DNA of 64,000 bases from Chrysoporthe austroafricana. Its lineage: Eukaryota; Ascomycota; Sordariomycetes; Diaporthales; Cryphonectriaceae. Positions 13,551 to 27,286 of this stretch are shown here, piece after piece. How positions within the stretch are numbered: the first letter of the stretch is position 1; each line of letters starts with the position of its first letter. The stretch covers positions 2,170,001 to 2,234,000 of the forward strand of contig JYIP02000005.1 of the NCBI GenBank assembly GCA_001051155.2. The letters are read 5' to 3'. The position numbers and the translations under genes are program-made. The notes beneath the pieces were generated by a model that saw nothing but the letters and a program-made list of their open reading frames with translations, was not told the origin of the DNA and did not search any database.

Positions 13551-13601
<51 letters not shown>

Positions 13602-14815
13602 CCCCTCCCGTACTCGACAGACGACTGTGGCCTATCCCGACCCGAGGACCAGGCCCTGATATATTATTGGGTTGCAGTTCAGACGTGGCCAGCTGCAGGT
13701 CAGGACCGACGGCACTGATCCCTGTTCGTGGAGCTGCAGCTGCCGTGCTCTGTACGGAGCAACCCACGCAGATTACGGAGTCATAAAGTGCAGTACGGGT
13801 TACATAGTAAACACCTGCAACAGCCTGATGGGCCTTGCAGTCAGTCGCTTGCAGGCCAATTTGCGAGCGAGGGGAGCTGCAGCCATCTAGCCATCTTCTC
13901 CCGCAAATCCTCATCCGCCTCCTCCCGCGGCCCCCCCCCTAGTGCTGCCCCCCTCCTCTCCCCGTTGGCCTGCTCTCTCTCTCTCTCTGGCCAACCTGCG
14001 CCGCCTGCCCTACCAGGCTCTGGGGAGGCGCGGTCTGGGCTGTGACTAACTAAACTACTTTACTTACCCCGTGTGTGCCCCTCACCACCACCAGGCCCTG
14101 GGAGCCTCACCGGTCTCTATCTATCCCAGGTCGCTCGCTCGTTCACATCTGCACGGAGATTTACATGTCATTTCCAGGCCTGCGTGCAGGCCCCCAGACA
14201 CAGACAGACCCGTCATCGATCACTTGGGCGTTCACCAGTCAGCCGCCAGTCACCAGTCACCACACACCAACACGCCCCTCCCACCCCCCACCGGCCGTCT
14301 GCATCTCGCCCTCTGGCCCACGGCGCCCTCCCTTGTTGCCGCCGTCGCAGGGAGGTCCTGGCGTGCGTCTCTGGCCAACCCGAAACCCTCCAGCCCCGTC
14401 CTCCACTCACATTGCACATCCGCACCTCGATGCTCGTCGTCTCTGACCCCGGCGAGCCCCTCCGCTGGTGACTGCATGACTTCTCACCCTCGCCATCCAG
14501 CCCAGCTACGTTTCAATCATCAGCCCCCCGCTGGCAGTAGTGGCAGTGGCAGTGGCAGCGGAACGTGTCAGTGCGAGTGCCACAGCAGGCTGTCCGACCC
14601 TCGCGAACCCGGCCCAGCAGCACCAGCGCGCGCGCTCGCGCCCAGTCTCTGCCTCCACGGTACGGTGCGGTGCGGTACGATACGGTACCGTTCGGCCCCA
14701 GGGGGCGCCCGAGCTCGCTGGCCCTGCAGCAGCAGAAGCAGCACCAGCGCCACCCAGCAGCAGCAGCACCCGTAGTAGGAGGAAGTAGGCCGGCAGGAGT
14801 GATGTCCAGGCCACC
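11357..14815. other. 3.5 kb gene-poor divergent upstream region (TERT / Rho GEF)
   Basis: No open frame here resembles a protein family; the longer ones overlap each other on both strands and reflect GC richness. The region separates the divergent starts of TERT and the Rho GEF and probably holds both promoters and long 5'UTRs. It contains a GCGCT pentamer run (12451-12474), a perfect palindrome GTACCATGGTAC (12178-12189), GGTACC sites (13275, 13298, 14684), a TTG run near 13378-13397 and a (CT)22 tract (13553-13596). Pyrimidine-rich tracts become frequent toward the Rho GEF start. Confidence 0.6.
13553..13596. repeat. (CT)22 dinucleotide microsatellite
   Basis: An uninterrupted run of 22 CT units, 1.2 kb upstream of the Rho GEF start codon and on its sense strand. 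Long pyrimidine tracts are common in fungal promoters and 5'UTRs; the tract length is likely to vary between strains. Confidence 0.95.
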
Positions 14816-17800
14816 ATGGACGGAAGCAATCGAGAAGACGAGGATCTTCGCCGGGACCCTGGCCTGGCGGTAGCTTCCTCGCCCTCGTCCCATCCCCAAA
14901 CCCACCGCGACCTCCCCACCCGTCGTCTCTCCCCGTCCAGACAGCAGCAGCAGTACGCCCAGGACGACGGCCAGCCTGTCTATGCCGACGACCCCTTCGA
15001 GACATACCCTCCGGACGAGAACCATCGCCTCCCGCCCCACGGCTCGCCCTTCGACCCTTCGTCGCCCGCGTCCTATACAGCCGATAACTTTCATGCTGCA
15101 GCCTCAAATGCTGCCGCGTCCGCCCCTGGAGGGAGCCCTGACGACTTCTACCGAGGCTACAGGCACTTCGACGCCGCGAAACACGACCCGGCACCCTCCT
15201 CCACCCACGACCCCATGGCCTCAGCCGTCTCGACCAGCCGCCGGGCCCCACCCGCACGGTCCAACACCACCAGCAACAGCAACGGCACTACGTCCTCCAA
15301 GCTGCCAGCCTTACCAGGAGGTCGCGCTGGCACGAGGCCTGTCTACCGCTCAGCCTCGAATCCCGTCGACGACCGCTCCACGGCCATCGAAGGAAGCAGG
15401 ATACGCTCGGCCACCGGAAGTGCCGTGCCTCCCGTTGCGAGAGCCAGCGTGAAGGACATGAAGAAGAGGTTCGAGCAGAATGGGACGCCGTTCCCAGCTG
15501 AGGCCCGGCGGGTACCTTCACGAAACGTCGCCAGGGGCGGCACGGTGAGGGCGGTCAACGGGCGCTCTGCGACGGCCGGTGACGCCCAGTCGTACTCGTC
15601 GCTGCGTGCAGCCGGAGGTGACTCTCCCAAGAGCGGCGCGCCTGGCGGCACCCAGCGGTCTAGGTTCGTGCCGGAGGACCAGGTCTCAACCAACTCACAG
15701 TCTTTCGCGAGCCGCATCAACCGACCGAAAGCGACCGCCCCCCCGACCACGCACGTTGCCAAGTCATCGACGTCCTCGAATAAGCAATCGGCATTCCCGC
15801 CGTCCGCTCCAGGGGAACCTCTTCTCTTCGGGGAGATACGGCAGGAGGACGCCAATGCGGAGACGCCTGGGTTTGGCATAGAAGACGATTCGCTGCGGAG
15901 GGAGGCAGAGTCCTCAGGACAGGATCCTCTGACACAACACCAGCGCACTCAATCGGAAGCCCTAGCAGAGCCTGCCTCGCCTACCGACTGGTATCGCGGG
16001 GCCGCCGCGCCGCAGAAGAATGGCACAGAACACACTGACGAGAGCTCGACTATGTCTCACAACAGGTCGCGAAGTGAGCAGGCTGGCTCGAAACTCCCCC
16101 CAATCAATACTAATCCGCAGCTGCGGCGCCAATTGGATCGTTCATACTCGCCCCATTCATCTCCCTCCTCTCGACTACCCGTCATGAACAAGAAATTGAG
16201 CACATCATCGAACCCTGCGAGCCCGGCATCGACGCGGTCTAACTCACCGGCAGGAATGCGGCGAGTGGCGCCTGGTGGAAGGACTTCGAGACAGCAAAGC
16301 ACGCCCGTGACACGTGCAAAGACGCCTGTTACCCGAGCAAAGACGCCGACCGGTTCATCGACCGCTCGTAAGACACCTGTACAGAACTCTACTAATTCCC
16401 GGCTTGCGGCTGTCATCTCCCCGCCGCCGAAGCTGTCCCCCCCGCTCCGAAGCTCCCGGCCGAGGCAGCCGGTATCGCAGGCAACTACAGCCAGCTCCAG
16501 GTCGAAAGCTATCGACCGCTCCAAGTCTCCCCACAAACCACCTTTCAGGCCCTCGGCAAGACCCGATTCGAGACAAGACGCGCCGCCGGCCCGGAGAAGG
16601 AAGCTGTCGCTAGGCGGGCCGGTTGACTTTGCGCAGCGACGAGAGACCATAAAACTTAAATATAGCAAGACGATACGAGACACGGAGGCGCGAGAGGCAA
16701 GGGAAGCTGCAGCGGAGAAGCGGAAGAAGGAGCTCGAGGCCGCTGCGAAGGCAAAGGCCCGCGCACAAGCCCAAGCCGAGGCACAGATTGCGGCTGCCGA
16801 AGCTGCAGCACTCGAACACGCGAGAGAGCAGGGCAAACCATCCGATGCCTCCCATGATGTGGAGTCACGAAACGAGAGTAATGCCGGAACGGCTGGCGAT
16901 GCCGCTCTATCGACCGAGGACGAGCCGGCGTCGAGCACTACCCGAGCGCACCCGCCTATGCTAAGCCTCGACTCTCCAACACTAGGGCTTCCCGGGGCCT
17001 TCCCAAGCGTAGCGTCACCGTCCTTCGACCGGGATGAGGCGCCGCCATCTGCTGTCTCGGAGACTAGCGTCATCACCGAATTTGACCATGAAGCACAGAC
17101 AGAGCCGCCAGTGCCTGAGCGCTCAACACACGACGTGGCACCCGAGCAGCCAGCGCCTGCCATCAACACGCAGGCTGAAGCTCCGGCCGCCCCGCGATCA
17201 TCGTCATCCTACAAGAGGGCGACCTACAGGGATCCGTTCGAGGACATCGCTGACGAAGAGAGCATTCCAATCACCATATCTCTGGAGCCGTCCTCTCCCA
17301 GGCCTGCCCCGCAGGGCCCATCAACGTGGTCCGTATCTGCAGCTGAGCCTTCGATTCCTGGGGCTTTCACGGAGGACTACGACACGGTGTCAGTGTCTGA
17401 GGCCGAATCGCATCACCTCCCTGAGCATCACCCCGAATTGCAAGTGCAAGAAGAACCGGAGCCTCAGGTTGAGCACCCAATCGAGCCTGCCAATGAGCCG
17501 CAAACTACAGATAAGGATGAGTATGAGCCACAGCCGTACATCGCACAGCCGTATCATACAACCACTGTCACTATCATAAGTCGAGATGCCGGGTTCGGCT
17601 CTCCGCCGTACGTCGAGCAGGAAGAGGCAGATTACATGCAGCCGCAGGACGAGCCGCAGATGGACTCACTGGAGGACTTCTACACCGGCCCGCGGCTGAA
17701 GGACAACATCGCCGCTCTGAGAGACTCAACATACACAGCTTCTGATGTCGATGTCTCAGATGGCCCCTCGGGCTCAGGTGAAGCACAACGCACCCCTGAC

Positions 17801-20800
17801 ACGTCGAACAGTCTCAATGTCCCTTCGATGGCAACTCCGGCCAATCGCTCGAGCCAACAATCAATGTGGACGGATTTGTCTTATAGCAGCAGGGACTCAC
17901 GACGTCTGGAATATCTCGATGCTATTGAAGGTGATGCGTCACGGCCTGAATCGTTGCGAGACGACGAATCGTTCAGACATCGTTATTACATGGACGGCGC
18001 CGGAGAGGAGGACACCACTGAATACCATCGTGGGCCAGATGGTGACACGCGGGGCATCTTCTTTGGATCCTACGCCCCTGGGCTTGATCGTGGCGCACGT
18101 ATTCCCAGGCTGCCGGATCACTCGCCGCCACCACCTCCAGAAACTGATTCACGGCCAGTCAGCGGCTACTATGACGACCACAGGCCAGCTAGTTCTGCAA
18201 CGAGAGAGGAGTATGGAACCATTAGCTTTCCCGTGTCACGACGGGACAGCGATGATTATCACGACGCCTCGTCTCCTCAGTCTCTCGATAGCAGCATGCC
18301 CACCCAGACGCTCGTTGACGGCGAGCGTAAGGTGTCAGAAGACGCAGGTGAGGAGTCTGGCCCAGCCAGGAAAGAGAAGAGTCGCCTGCGCCAACGTCAG
18401 CTGTGTATCAAAGAAATAGTGGACACGGAAGCAGTCTTCGTCAGGGACATGAACGTTGTCGAGGAGATCTACAAGGGTACAGCGGAGGCATGCCCGAAGC
18501 TTGATGACAAGACCATCAAGTTGATCTTCCGCAATACCCACGAGATCGTTGCTTTTCATACGGCATTCCTGAGCGAGCTCAAGGACGGCGTCACAAGCGT
18601 GTACGTGCCTCGAGGTAGGCGATCACCCATGCTGAAAGAAGAAGCAACGTTCTCGGATGCGCATACTGTCGGCTCGACCGCTTCGACGGCAGTATCAGCT
18701 GTTCCTTCAGCAACGCCGTCTTCCACGACTCTTGCATCGCCCCCGAGTACTGCTGCAACAAACGAGGAGACGGATGATGCCAAGGATCGTCTGACCGTCA
18801 TTGGACCGGCATTTGTGAGGAATATCAAACAGATGAGAGCGGCACACGAGGGGTTCCTCCGGACGAGCGACGTTGCCAACAAACGTCTGATCGAGATCCA
18901 GCAAGACCCGACTGTGCAGGTGTGGTTGAACGAGTGCAACGAGGTCGCCAGAGATCTCACAGCTGCGTGGAATCTGGACTCGCTCCTCATCAAACCGATG
19001 CAGAGGATCACGAAGTACCCCAACCTCATTGCTCAGCTGTTACAATACACTCCCGAAGATCATCCCGACCGGGAGGACTTGATCGCCGCACGTGTCTCCG
19101 TTGAGAATGCGATCCTGGAGATCAACAAGACCAAGAAGAATTTCGAGCTGGTCGGACAGATTGTAGGCAGAAAGGGCAAAGATACCGATGTCAAAGCCGG
19201 CTTCGCCAGAGCGTTTGGCAAGAGGGTTGACAAGCTTCAAGCCTCCGGCAACCGAGTACCCGAGGATCCTGAGTATCTCAAGCTCAACGAAAAGTTCAGC
19301 GATGACTATCTACGATTGCAGGTTGTTCTTCGAGATGTGGAATTTTATACTAGGCAGGTTTCGGCCTATGTACAGACATTCCTGGATTACTTGTCTGCGA
19401 TGGAGCTGGTGATGAGGCTTCAGCCGGGTCCACATCCGGAACTTGAAGCCAAATGGGTCCAATTCAATGTTTCTATGAGAGACATTAAGACAGTGGCCCT
19501 GGATCAACATGTAAGCACTTTGTCCGGCAGCTGAAGTCATGCTGGCTAACAAGAAAATAGCTCTTTGCGATCCGAAAACATGTAATAGAGCCGTTCGAGT
19601 TGGTCATCCGGAGCTATCAAAACCCTCTACTCGCCATGAAGAAGCGAAATAAGAGACGCCTTGACTACGAGAAATCTGTGCAGTTAAAGAAAAGCGGCAA
19701 GAAGATGGACAAACAGCTCTCGGAGCTGGTGGAGCACTACGAAGCATTGAACGACACTCTGAAGAAGGAACTGCCGCAGCTCTCCGCGCTTACTGAAAAA
19801 GTTGGCAACATTTGTCTCGGCAATATGATCAACATTCAGGCCAAGTGGTGGTTCATCTGGAAGGAGAAGATTCGGGCTGTTGCGGCAACTCCAGAAGAGC
19901 TGCCAGCCGAGATTGTGACCACCTTCCAGAGAGACTTCAAGGAGATGGAGGAGGAGGTCATGGCTCTCGGCATCCTCAACACCACCATGAAGTCCCGAAC
20001 CTCTCAGTCCACGACGGACGAGCTCGTCTTCAAGGTCAGGTCACGGCCATCCGATCTTGGAACCCCACGACTCCGGGGATTGTCTGTGACAAGTGACCAG
20101 GTACCAGTGCTGCCCACTCCGGACTTCGCCAAGCAACACAATCCGCCATTCCCGACATCTCCCCCGCTGAACAACAATTCTTCCAACTACTTCTACCGGG
20201 ACTACTATGCTGGCCTTGGCTCGCGTGGTCCTGCGTCGCCGGTATCTGACCCATCTGGTGCCCTGCGCGGCATCCCACCCATCACGACACGTCCTGGTAC
20301 GGGACGGAGCTATGACTCAGCGGGCATGCCAAGGCCTAGCATCGAGTCTCTATCCTCGAATCATTTGCGGCGAGAGTCTAACTCTGCAACCAGCCCTCCA
20401 CTCTCTGGTGGTGATGGGCACCGCCATTCCGGGCTCTTCCAGTCAGCCTTGCCGTTGACCGAAACCCCTGAAGAGTCTCAGCCTTGCTCGTCTTCTCGTG
20501 CATCATCACGCGAACGTCATATCACCAAGGGTTACAACGTGTTGTGGCTTGCTGCATCCCTTTTCGAGTTCAATATCGAGACAACGAAGCATGAGGCTGG
20601 TTATCCCTACCTAACATACACAGCCGGAGAGGTGCGTATCATCATATCATAAACTTGCTACCAGCCATGTCACTAACCATGAGTCCTGTCAGATCTTTGA
20701 TGTTATCGCTGAGAAGGGTGAGCTGTGGCTCGCAAAGAACCAAGACGACCCAAATGATCTTGTCGGCTGGATCTGGTCTAAACATTTCGCCAAGCTGGCT

Positions 20801-20809
20801 GACTCGTGA
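14816..20809 (+). CDS. Rho guanine nucleotide exchange factor, DH-BAR-SH3
   Basis: Activates a Rho-family GTPase at curved membranes. Exons 14816..19510, 19561..20631 and 20693..20809; introns of 50 and 61 bp, both phase 0 (GTAAGC/AATAG and GTGCGT/GTCAG). Product 1,960 residues. Residues 1 to about 1,180 are Ser/Pro/Thr-rich and probably disordered, with a duplicated TPVTRAK unit and a charged coiled-coil stretch near 600-670. A DH domain begins near 1,190 (QLCIKEIVDTEAVFVRDM), interrupted by a Ser/Thr/Ala-rich insert after SELKDGVTSVY. A BAR domain follows (about 1,470-1,720; SFV-like helices around IRKHVIEPFELVIRSYQNPL). A C-terminal SH3 domain is split across the last intron (ASLFEFNIE... 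GWIWSKHFAKL). There is no PH domain, as in the Tuba/DNMBP-type arrangement. The start ATG sits in a strong GCCACCATGG context. Which GTPase it activates cannot be told from sequence. Confidence 0.92.
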
Positions 20810-23800
20810 TTGATGCAAATAACACGAATGATACTGACTGTGCACGCGCTAACACGGCATGACACTTGGCGTGGCGTTCTGAAGGACGGACTTCTATTCT
20901 TCGATGAGACTCCCACCTGAAGGGGGATGTCTTTCAACCCCGCTTCATCAGAATCTCAGGTGTAATAAACATTACGGCACACAAGGGGAGTAACATGCAT
21001 TAATTTTTCCGAGGAGTTCATCAAGGGGGAATGGCCTGTTAGAAGATACCAGGAATCCGCAGGCGGGCGTTCACACTTCATTTCGCATGAGCCTGCACTG
21101 CATACATAAAAAGACGTGTGCCATTGCGGACAAAGGAGGGCTTACCCACTGCGACTTGTTTTCATTTGTCTGGCTTTCTCCACATCGAGATGGTAACCGA
21201 TTTTCATGGCAGGGTGGAACGGAACTGCAAGGCGGATCATGCAAAACAAAACACAAAAAAACACCAAAATCTTTGCTGGCTTTGGGTTGGCCAGAGAGGC
21301 ACCTGCCTCACCTTTGATCTTCAGCATCGCGCCTCTTGCCCAGGGTCTTTATCTTCGTGCCTATCTCAAACCTGGAGTCGGGAGCTTCGGGCGATCCCAG
21401 TTGCTACCTCTGGCATGATGACGGATGGTGTGCAATGGAACGGAGATACAGGCTAGGTTTTGTTGACTTTCGTGTATCCATCGACACCGCGTGTCAGAGA
21501 TGGACTAGTCTTAGTGATACCTAGGAGCTGTCAGACAAAGAGTAACTGAGAAGGAGGAGGGTGGGCAATGGATTCAAATTCGAAACAATTCAACCATGAA
21601 TTTTAACTCTCAGTCTAGCGCTGGGTGATCCTGTGACGTGTCGGCCAGCATTGATACATCAGATTCTGCGATTTCTACTTCTAGCCTTTCTTTGCTCAGG
21701 GGTTCGAGAACGACCTAGACAGCACACAAGAGAAAACACATAGGAGTTTTCTCCTGTAGTGGACCGTCTCAAGACACCAGCCCGAATACGACCCATAGAG
21801 AGAGGCGCCCCCCGGCGATGAGGAGACCACAAGTCGCCCCATACTATTTATCACCTTCATCATCTTACATAGCTAGGGGTGCTATCTGACCGACAGCTTA
21901 ATCCATGAACGACAGCGTCTCCCTCCTGCGTCGCGGGCGCCTCCCCTCCCCGGGCTGAGAAGGCTATCAGAGACGTGGCAATAGAGCTGACGGATCCGGG
22001 CTTTGGACTGCGCCAACAGGCCATGTAGAGAGGCACCCACTATATGCCACCGAGGATACACATCCTCCTAGCAGCCTCACACGATCGCCCCCGTCTCCCA
22101 AGCCCAGCTCGCGGCCGTGCTGAACGCTGATTTGCACGACCGCGGTGTCACTCGTCCGAGCAAGGAACGATATCGCGTCGGTCGTCGCCATCTCTTCAGA
22201 CCAGCACCTAGCGGCGCCTGGAGGCCTCGCACTAACCTCCCACTCCTTCTTGTCGGCAGGCGAGCCGGAGCCTGCTTTTCTTTGTTCCAAGACGCCTAGA
22301 GGAGAAGGCAGGAAGCTTGGGCCCCGGAAGGCCCTCTGGCTGGGGGAGCGCATGTGTCCGGTCCGCTGGTCTGGGAGCATTGTGTCGTCTTCGGCTGCCG
22401 CCTTGTCCCTGTCGCCCAGTACACCGAATCTCGAGGAGCCCCCTCCTCCCCTCCCGTCTGTTCCTCGATGTCGCAACCGGGAATCCTCTCGGCGACCACT
22501 TCAGAGGCCAAAGGCGCCGGTGTCAGCTGCTAATGTGATGGGGCTGGGTGAGAAGTGCTCCCCGTACCGCGCTGTGCGTTCGGGCATTTCCCCCGCGGCT
22601 GTATCTAATGAGAAAGCCCGCCCAGCCTCCAGAGGTCCCTTTCCTTGGGGGCCGGAGGATGACTGGGGCTCGGGGGAGACAGGCTGGATGCCGGGGATGG
22701 ATGGGACATCGGTCGTCGAGGCCAGCAGGGCGCTGGGGTCCCAGGGACATCGATGATCTCAACCCCGGCCGGTCCGTCTTGTTCTGGCCGACCTTCATCA
22801 TTCGTATATAAGGTAGGGAATCTTGATATCCCGCGTTGAATATCAAGTACAGAACGGGAGCAGCGTGTGTGGGGGGTCCGAATCTAGGTGAGACCGGCAG
22901 GGTTCAACGTTCTAGGGCCTCCAGGGCAAATTTACTGGCAATAATGACACGAGAGCTCGCAGGGAATAGGGTGGGGATCATGGATATATATTTTTTATAC
23001 TAGTAGCTTAGAGAGTTCGAGAAGCACTTGCAGACGCGAAGGACAAGTAGGGGCCCGCCTGATACGATTTGGCGGATGTGATGAAGACACACAGTGACCT
23101 CTCGACCTTTAGCCACTATATGGTCATGCCGATGTGGTATCAAGGGTGATCTTTGCATCTGATAGTCCCGGGTTCTCAGGGCTCAAGAGGGAAGATCAGA
23201 ATACATGGGACACTATTGCTTGATAGTTCGATGGCAGCTTGCAGGCTCCTTTTTGCTTCACCGGCAAACAAGGATCGGCTACGGCGGCCGACCGCTTTAT
23301 GTATGACAACAGCAATACCGGAACCATTAAGAGAGGAACGTCTATTCCCAGAGCATCGCGTAGAAGGATTAGGACCGCCTGGCAAGAAGTTGTCCATGCC
23401 GGCCTGGGGGCGTTGCTCGCTGATGGCCCGCGCAACGCGTGGATGAAAGCGCCCCTATTGCTTCCTGAACAGCAGAACAAACTGAAAATGAATGGACATT
23501 CACTGTAGCCCCAAAAAATCATGAATCTTCCGGTACCAAGATACGGCAACCAATTTCCTGGCCCCTTGCGGTCCGCAGGGTGGTCGCCGATGTCCGGGGG
23601 GCGGAGTAACGTGAATATGCATCGGTGTGATAGTCGCCGTCTGTAGCTTTTAAGGGGAAGCTCTCGGCCCTTCTAGATGATGCCTCTACCTTTTGAGTGT
23701 GGCGATGCCCGGAGATGGGCCTAGCCTCGTGCTGCGGTGGCACGGCAGTACTTGGCTCCACGACGGGTCGTGTTGGACTGACATCTAATGATCTGTACGG

Positions 23801-26553
23801 CGTCGGACTGCTTAATTTGCGAGTCAACCACGGCAACTCATAAACTCAGCTGACCCCTGAGATATGCCTAGGGTGGGTGGGAGCTGTCTGGTGGGAAAAT
23901 GATATTGACGATCACATATAAGGCAAGGTCACCTGGGCCCGCGGCAGAAGGATGGCGGCAGACGGCTACACCCTAAGAGACACTGTGCGTATGTCTCGTG
24001 CTTGGAATGAAGATCTGTATCTGAGCAGGCATAATTTGATTCGTGATAGACTTAACGTGCAGCTCGGGACGGAGGGGCGGGTTGACAGCATCTGTGTCTC
24101 GCAGCTCGATAGATCGGCACACTGGAACGACCCTGCAGGCGATACATCGAAGCCTGGACTCAAGCATGCTCAAAGACCCTTCAACTTTTCATCTTTGGAG
24201 GGGTCACGCGGACCGAGTGGCATTTGTACATAGCAAGTAGCTCATGCAGTCGGGGGATCGACAATCTGTGTCGGTAACTTCCTTTTGGCTTGGCCTTAAG
24301 GCGATCTGGGCGAAAAGGAGTTATTGTGCCACTTGGCATTGTCCCATCTCCGCGGCGTGAGAGACCGCAAGAGAGCAAGATTGCCACGATCTGCGCATAA
24401 CTTCCTCATGGTTACTGGCGCTGTCTCTGACTGAAATCGCGAGCCTTCCCGTGCGGAGTCAGACCGCTCCCACGTGCCAGGTGTACTATTGAGATCGCGA
24501 ATAGGACAGTCCACCGGCTGCGCATCCTGCGTCAGTGACGTCGAGATGAGGCATGATGGACTGTTCGGGATACGCAGCAGAAGCTGTCAGTTTCACACCC
24601 TCGAAACTGAGGCTGGAGCCATGATACACGTCCCTCGCAGGTGACAGCTTCAACCCAGGTGTAAGGGCAGTGCCAGGGGCCCGGGCGGGCAAGCTGCTCG
24701 CGGCTGCTGCCGTGCCTCTCCGGACGGGTGGACACGCAGATCGGACGGACGAGGGCTGCCAGCTGAGAATGAGGCCCGGAGTCGTGAGACGCCAGAGCTG
24801 TCCGGATCATGCGTGCTTGGCGGTGACATGAAAAACCATGATCAGGCATAAAGGCGTCTGTCAGGCCAGCCAAGCAGCGCGGGATGGGAGACCGCAGGAG
24901 AGGCCCGCTACTTCGTCTCAACCTGCCCGCAGCCGGGCCAGGGGTCGAGCCCGAGAGTTACACAAGATATAGCGCTCCTATAGCCCTATGCGCAGCCTTG
25001 GGCGGGGCGTGAGTGGCCCAAGGGGGGAGACAAGGTTCAGTCCAGCTGGGCGGGCTCTCGTCCTGCTTGGCCGGCAGGGTGAGACGTGAAACAAAAAAAA
25101 GGATCGACATGCTGCAGTAGGCACATGCGACGAATGATGCGGACCCGTCCAGACTGGACAGAAAGAAGCAAAGCCACGGTGGCACGACATTGCTGCCCAT
25201 CCCACGCCGTCGCAGCCGGGCTGCCAGTCGCGCGCGCCCGTGGCACCTCCCTCTGCGCACTGGCATAGCCGGCCGGGCTGGACCAGGGGGAGCAGGTGAG
25301 GGCGCGGTCTCGGTCTCGGCTCAGCAGCACATGACGGCGGCTCGGGCATTGTGGCCCATGCCCCAGCGCTGCTCTGCTCTGCTCTGCTCTCTGCTCTGCT
25401 GTGCTGCGTGTCGCCACCGTCCGAGGCTCTGCGCTGCCTCGCGTGCGGCCGGTACGAGTACGACTCGCCTTGACAGCCCTGTCAGCCAGAGTGCCTGGAC
25501 CGGGGGCCGTGCGACGGTGGCGTCCTGCGCACGACATCGGACGGATCGTGAGCGGGAGTGGGCTGTTCATCCCGGCCTCGCATGAGTCGCCCGGCGCGCC
25601 TGCCTCCCCCCTCGGGCCCCCTGAGCGAGCGCGCCGCGTGGAGATCGCCCGAGGGGGGAACCACGAACCTCGCGCGTCCAGGCGTCGCTGCTGGCCGGTC
25701 CATGGGCACGGTGACATCCCGGGGGGGGATGCGTAATGCCAAGATGATCTCCGCGGGGGGGAAACCTGGAACGTGTTCGTATCTAAGCCTGTGTCAGTGC
25801 CGTCTGATTGCCCCCAGAACGGGGCCTGCCTACTACACCACGACGGGAGGGCCGCCCTCTCGGCCGAGAGCGCTGGGCGAGGCTGTCGCTTCGGACCCTG
25901 GCGGCGGCGTGGGAGCTCCCTCGGGCGCGCGCGCGGGGGGGCCGCTCAGGAGGAGGCTCCAGCCTCCACGCGTACACCGCGCGCAGGCGAGGCCTGTCGA
26001 CACGGCAGATATCATACAATATCATACAAGGATCTGCTGTATGCGCGCGGCACCGGCAAGCACAGTCAGCTGGCCGGCTGATCTGTGCCCGAGATTGCGG
26101 GTTGCGCTGCGGAGTCTCGGATCCGGAGGGTGGTGGTGGGTGTGGGCTGCGGCAGCGACGCGAGCAGCACGGAGCACAGTAGTGACAGCGCATGCTGCCA
26201 TGCTACACGCCACCGCCGCAGCAGCACCGAACCCAGACCCAGCAGCGCCCGGCCCCAGCAGTGCTTTAAGAAAGGGCCCAGGGGCCCACTGATCTCCTTG
26301 CTGCGCAATCCCAGCCTAGAGGAAATTCCCGTTCTGCCCGTTCGCTTGTATGGTGGGGCCGGGGCGGGACAGTGGGGCTCCAGGCTCCCAGAGGGGCATC
26401 GCGGGCCAGGGGGGTACTGGGGGGGGGGTGGCGCGCCTGCAGGAAGACAGTGGTGACGAGAGCAGGGGGCCTGCCGAGGTCGAGCCGGCTGCGAAGGATT
26501 TCGGCAGAGATCTCTGCACGGGGTGGCTGTCAGAACCTTAGGAGGGGCACTCT

Positions 26554-26576
26554 GGGGGAGGGGAGGGGGAGGGGGG
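26554..26576 (+). other. G-quadruplex-capable run upstream of velB
   Basis: Runs of 5, 4, 5 and 6 guanines are separated by single adenines, which is the pattern for a very stable parallel quadruplex. It lies 1.7 kb upstream of the velB start codon on the sense strand. Confidence 0.8.
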
Positions 26577-27272
26577 AGGTGCTCAGTAGGGAGGAGAACC
26601 ATGGGAGCAGCCTACCTACCAACAGTAGCTACCATAGGAGCTACCCATCCGTGCATGCACAGCAGGTACGTACCCATCCTGCCACCGCAGCATCGTATTG
26701 CTGCGGTACATAGCTCTCGAGCTATCAGAAAAGTGATGATGCACACGACTGGGTACGGTAGCGATAGGGATCACGTTCTTAGCAGGACAATTAAGCAGTA
26801 CTTAGCAGTACCTGCTCGCAGTACACCCCCAAGCCAGCGGCCACCGTCCCGGGTTGGGAATGCCTTATTGGGCCAGTTCAATTTCACCCATGCAATGGTC
26901 CACTGCGTCGAGAGGCTAGACTGGGCCTAGCCTGTCTGAGGTCATCTGGCTCTCGCACAGATCGAACCCTGCATCTGGCAAGGCCCAGGCAGCGCCCCCC
27001 TCCCCCTCACCCCTTCTGGACACCCCGCCTGCCCGCCCTCTTCAGGATGATGCCTGCTCTCAGCACCCAGTCCCTCGGTGCGGGCACCGCTGCCGAGATT
27101 GTTGACGGGCGCCCCCCCCAGGCCCAGGGTGGCAGTACCTAGTAACGGTACTTGTGGTACCTGGGGTGCTGCAGCAGCAGCAGCAGCGGCGGTGGCAGCA
27201 GCAGCAACAGCAGCAGCCGGCTCCCAGCCCCTTTCCCCCAGAACCGTGCAGCGCGGCGCTACTTTACTGCCT

Positions 27273-27286
27273 GGTACTATAGTACC
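27273..27286. repeat. Perfect 14-bp palindrome GGTACTATAGTACC
   Basis: A perfect inverted repeat about 1 kb upstream of velB. It is one of several GTAC-centred palindromes in this stretch (GGTACGTACC at 26665-26674, GGTACC at 27156-27161) and may be a binding site for a dimeric factor or simply a common intergenic word of this genome. Confidence 0.8.

Noticed and set aside
14071..14775. Three overlapping plus-strand frames of 123-234 codons just before the Rho GEF
   Set aside because: They occupy the three frames of the same C-rich leader, so composition explains them; no family.
7000..15000. Telomere-like TTAGGG/CCCTAA arrays or a telomerase RNA next to TERT
   Set aside because: I saw no tandem telomere units and no template-like stretch. 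The AACCTG array at 27.6 kb is a different unit.
25558..26292. 244-codon plus-strand frame in the velB upstream region
   Set aside because: Heavily overlapped by equal frames on both strands, with low-complexity Arg/Ala/Pro composition and no domain; a product of GC richness.
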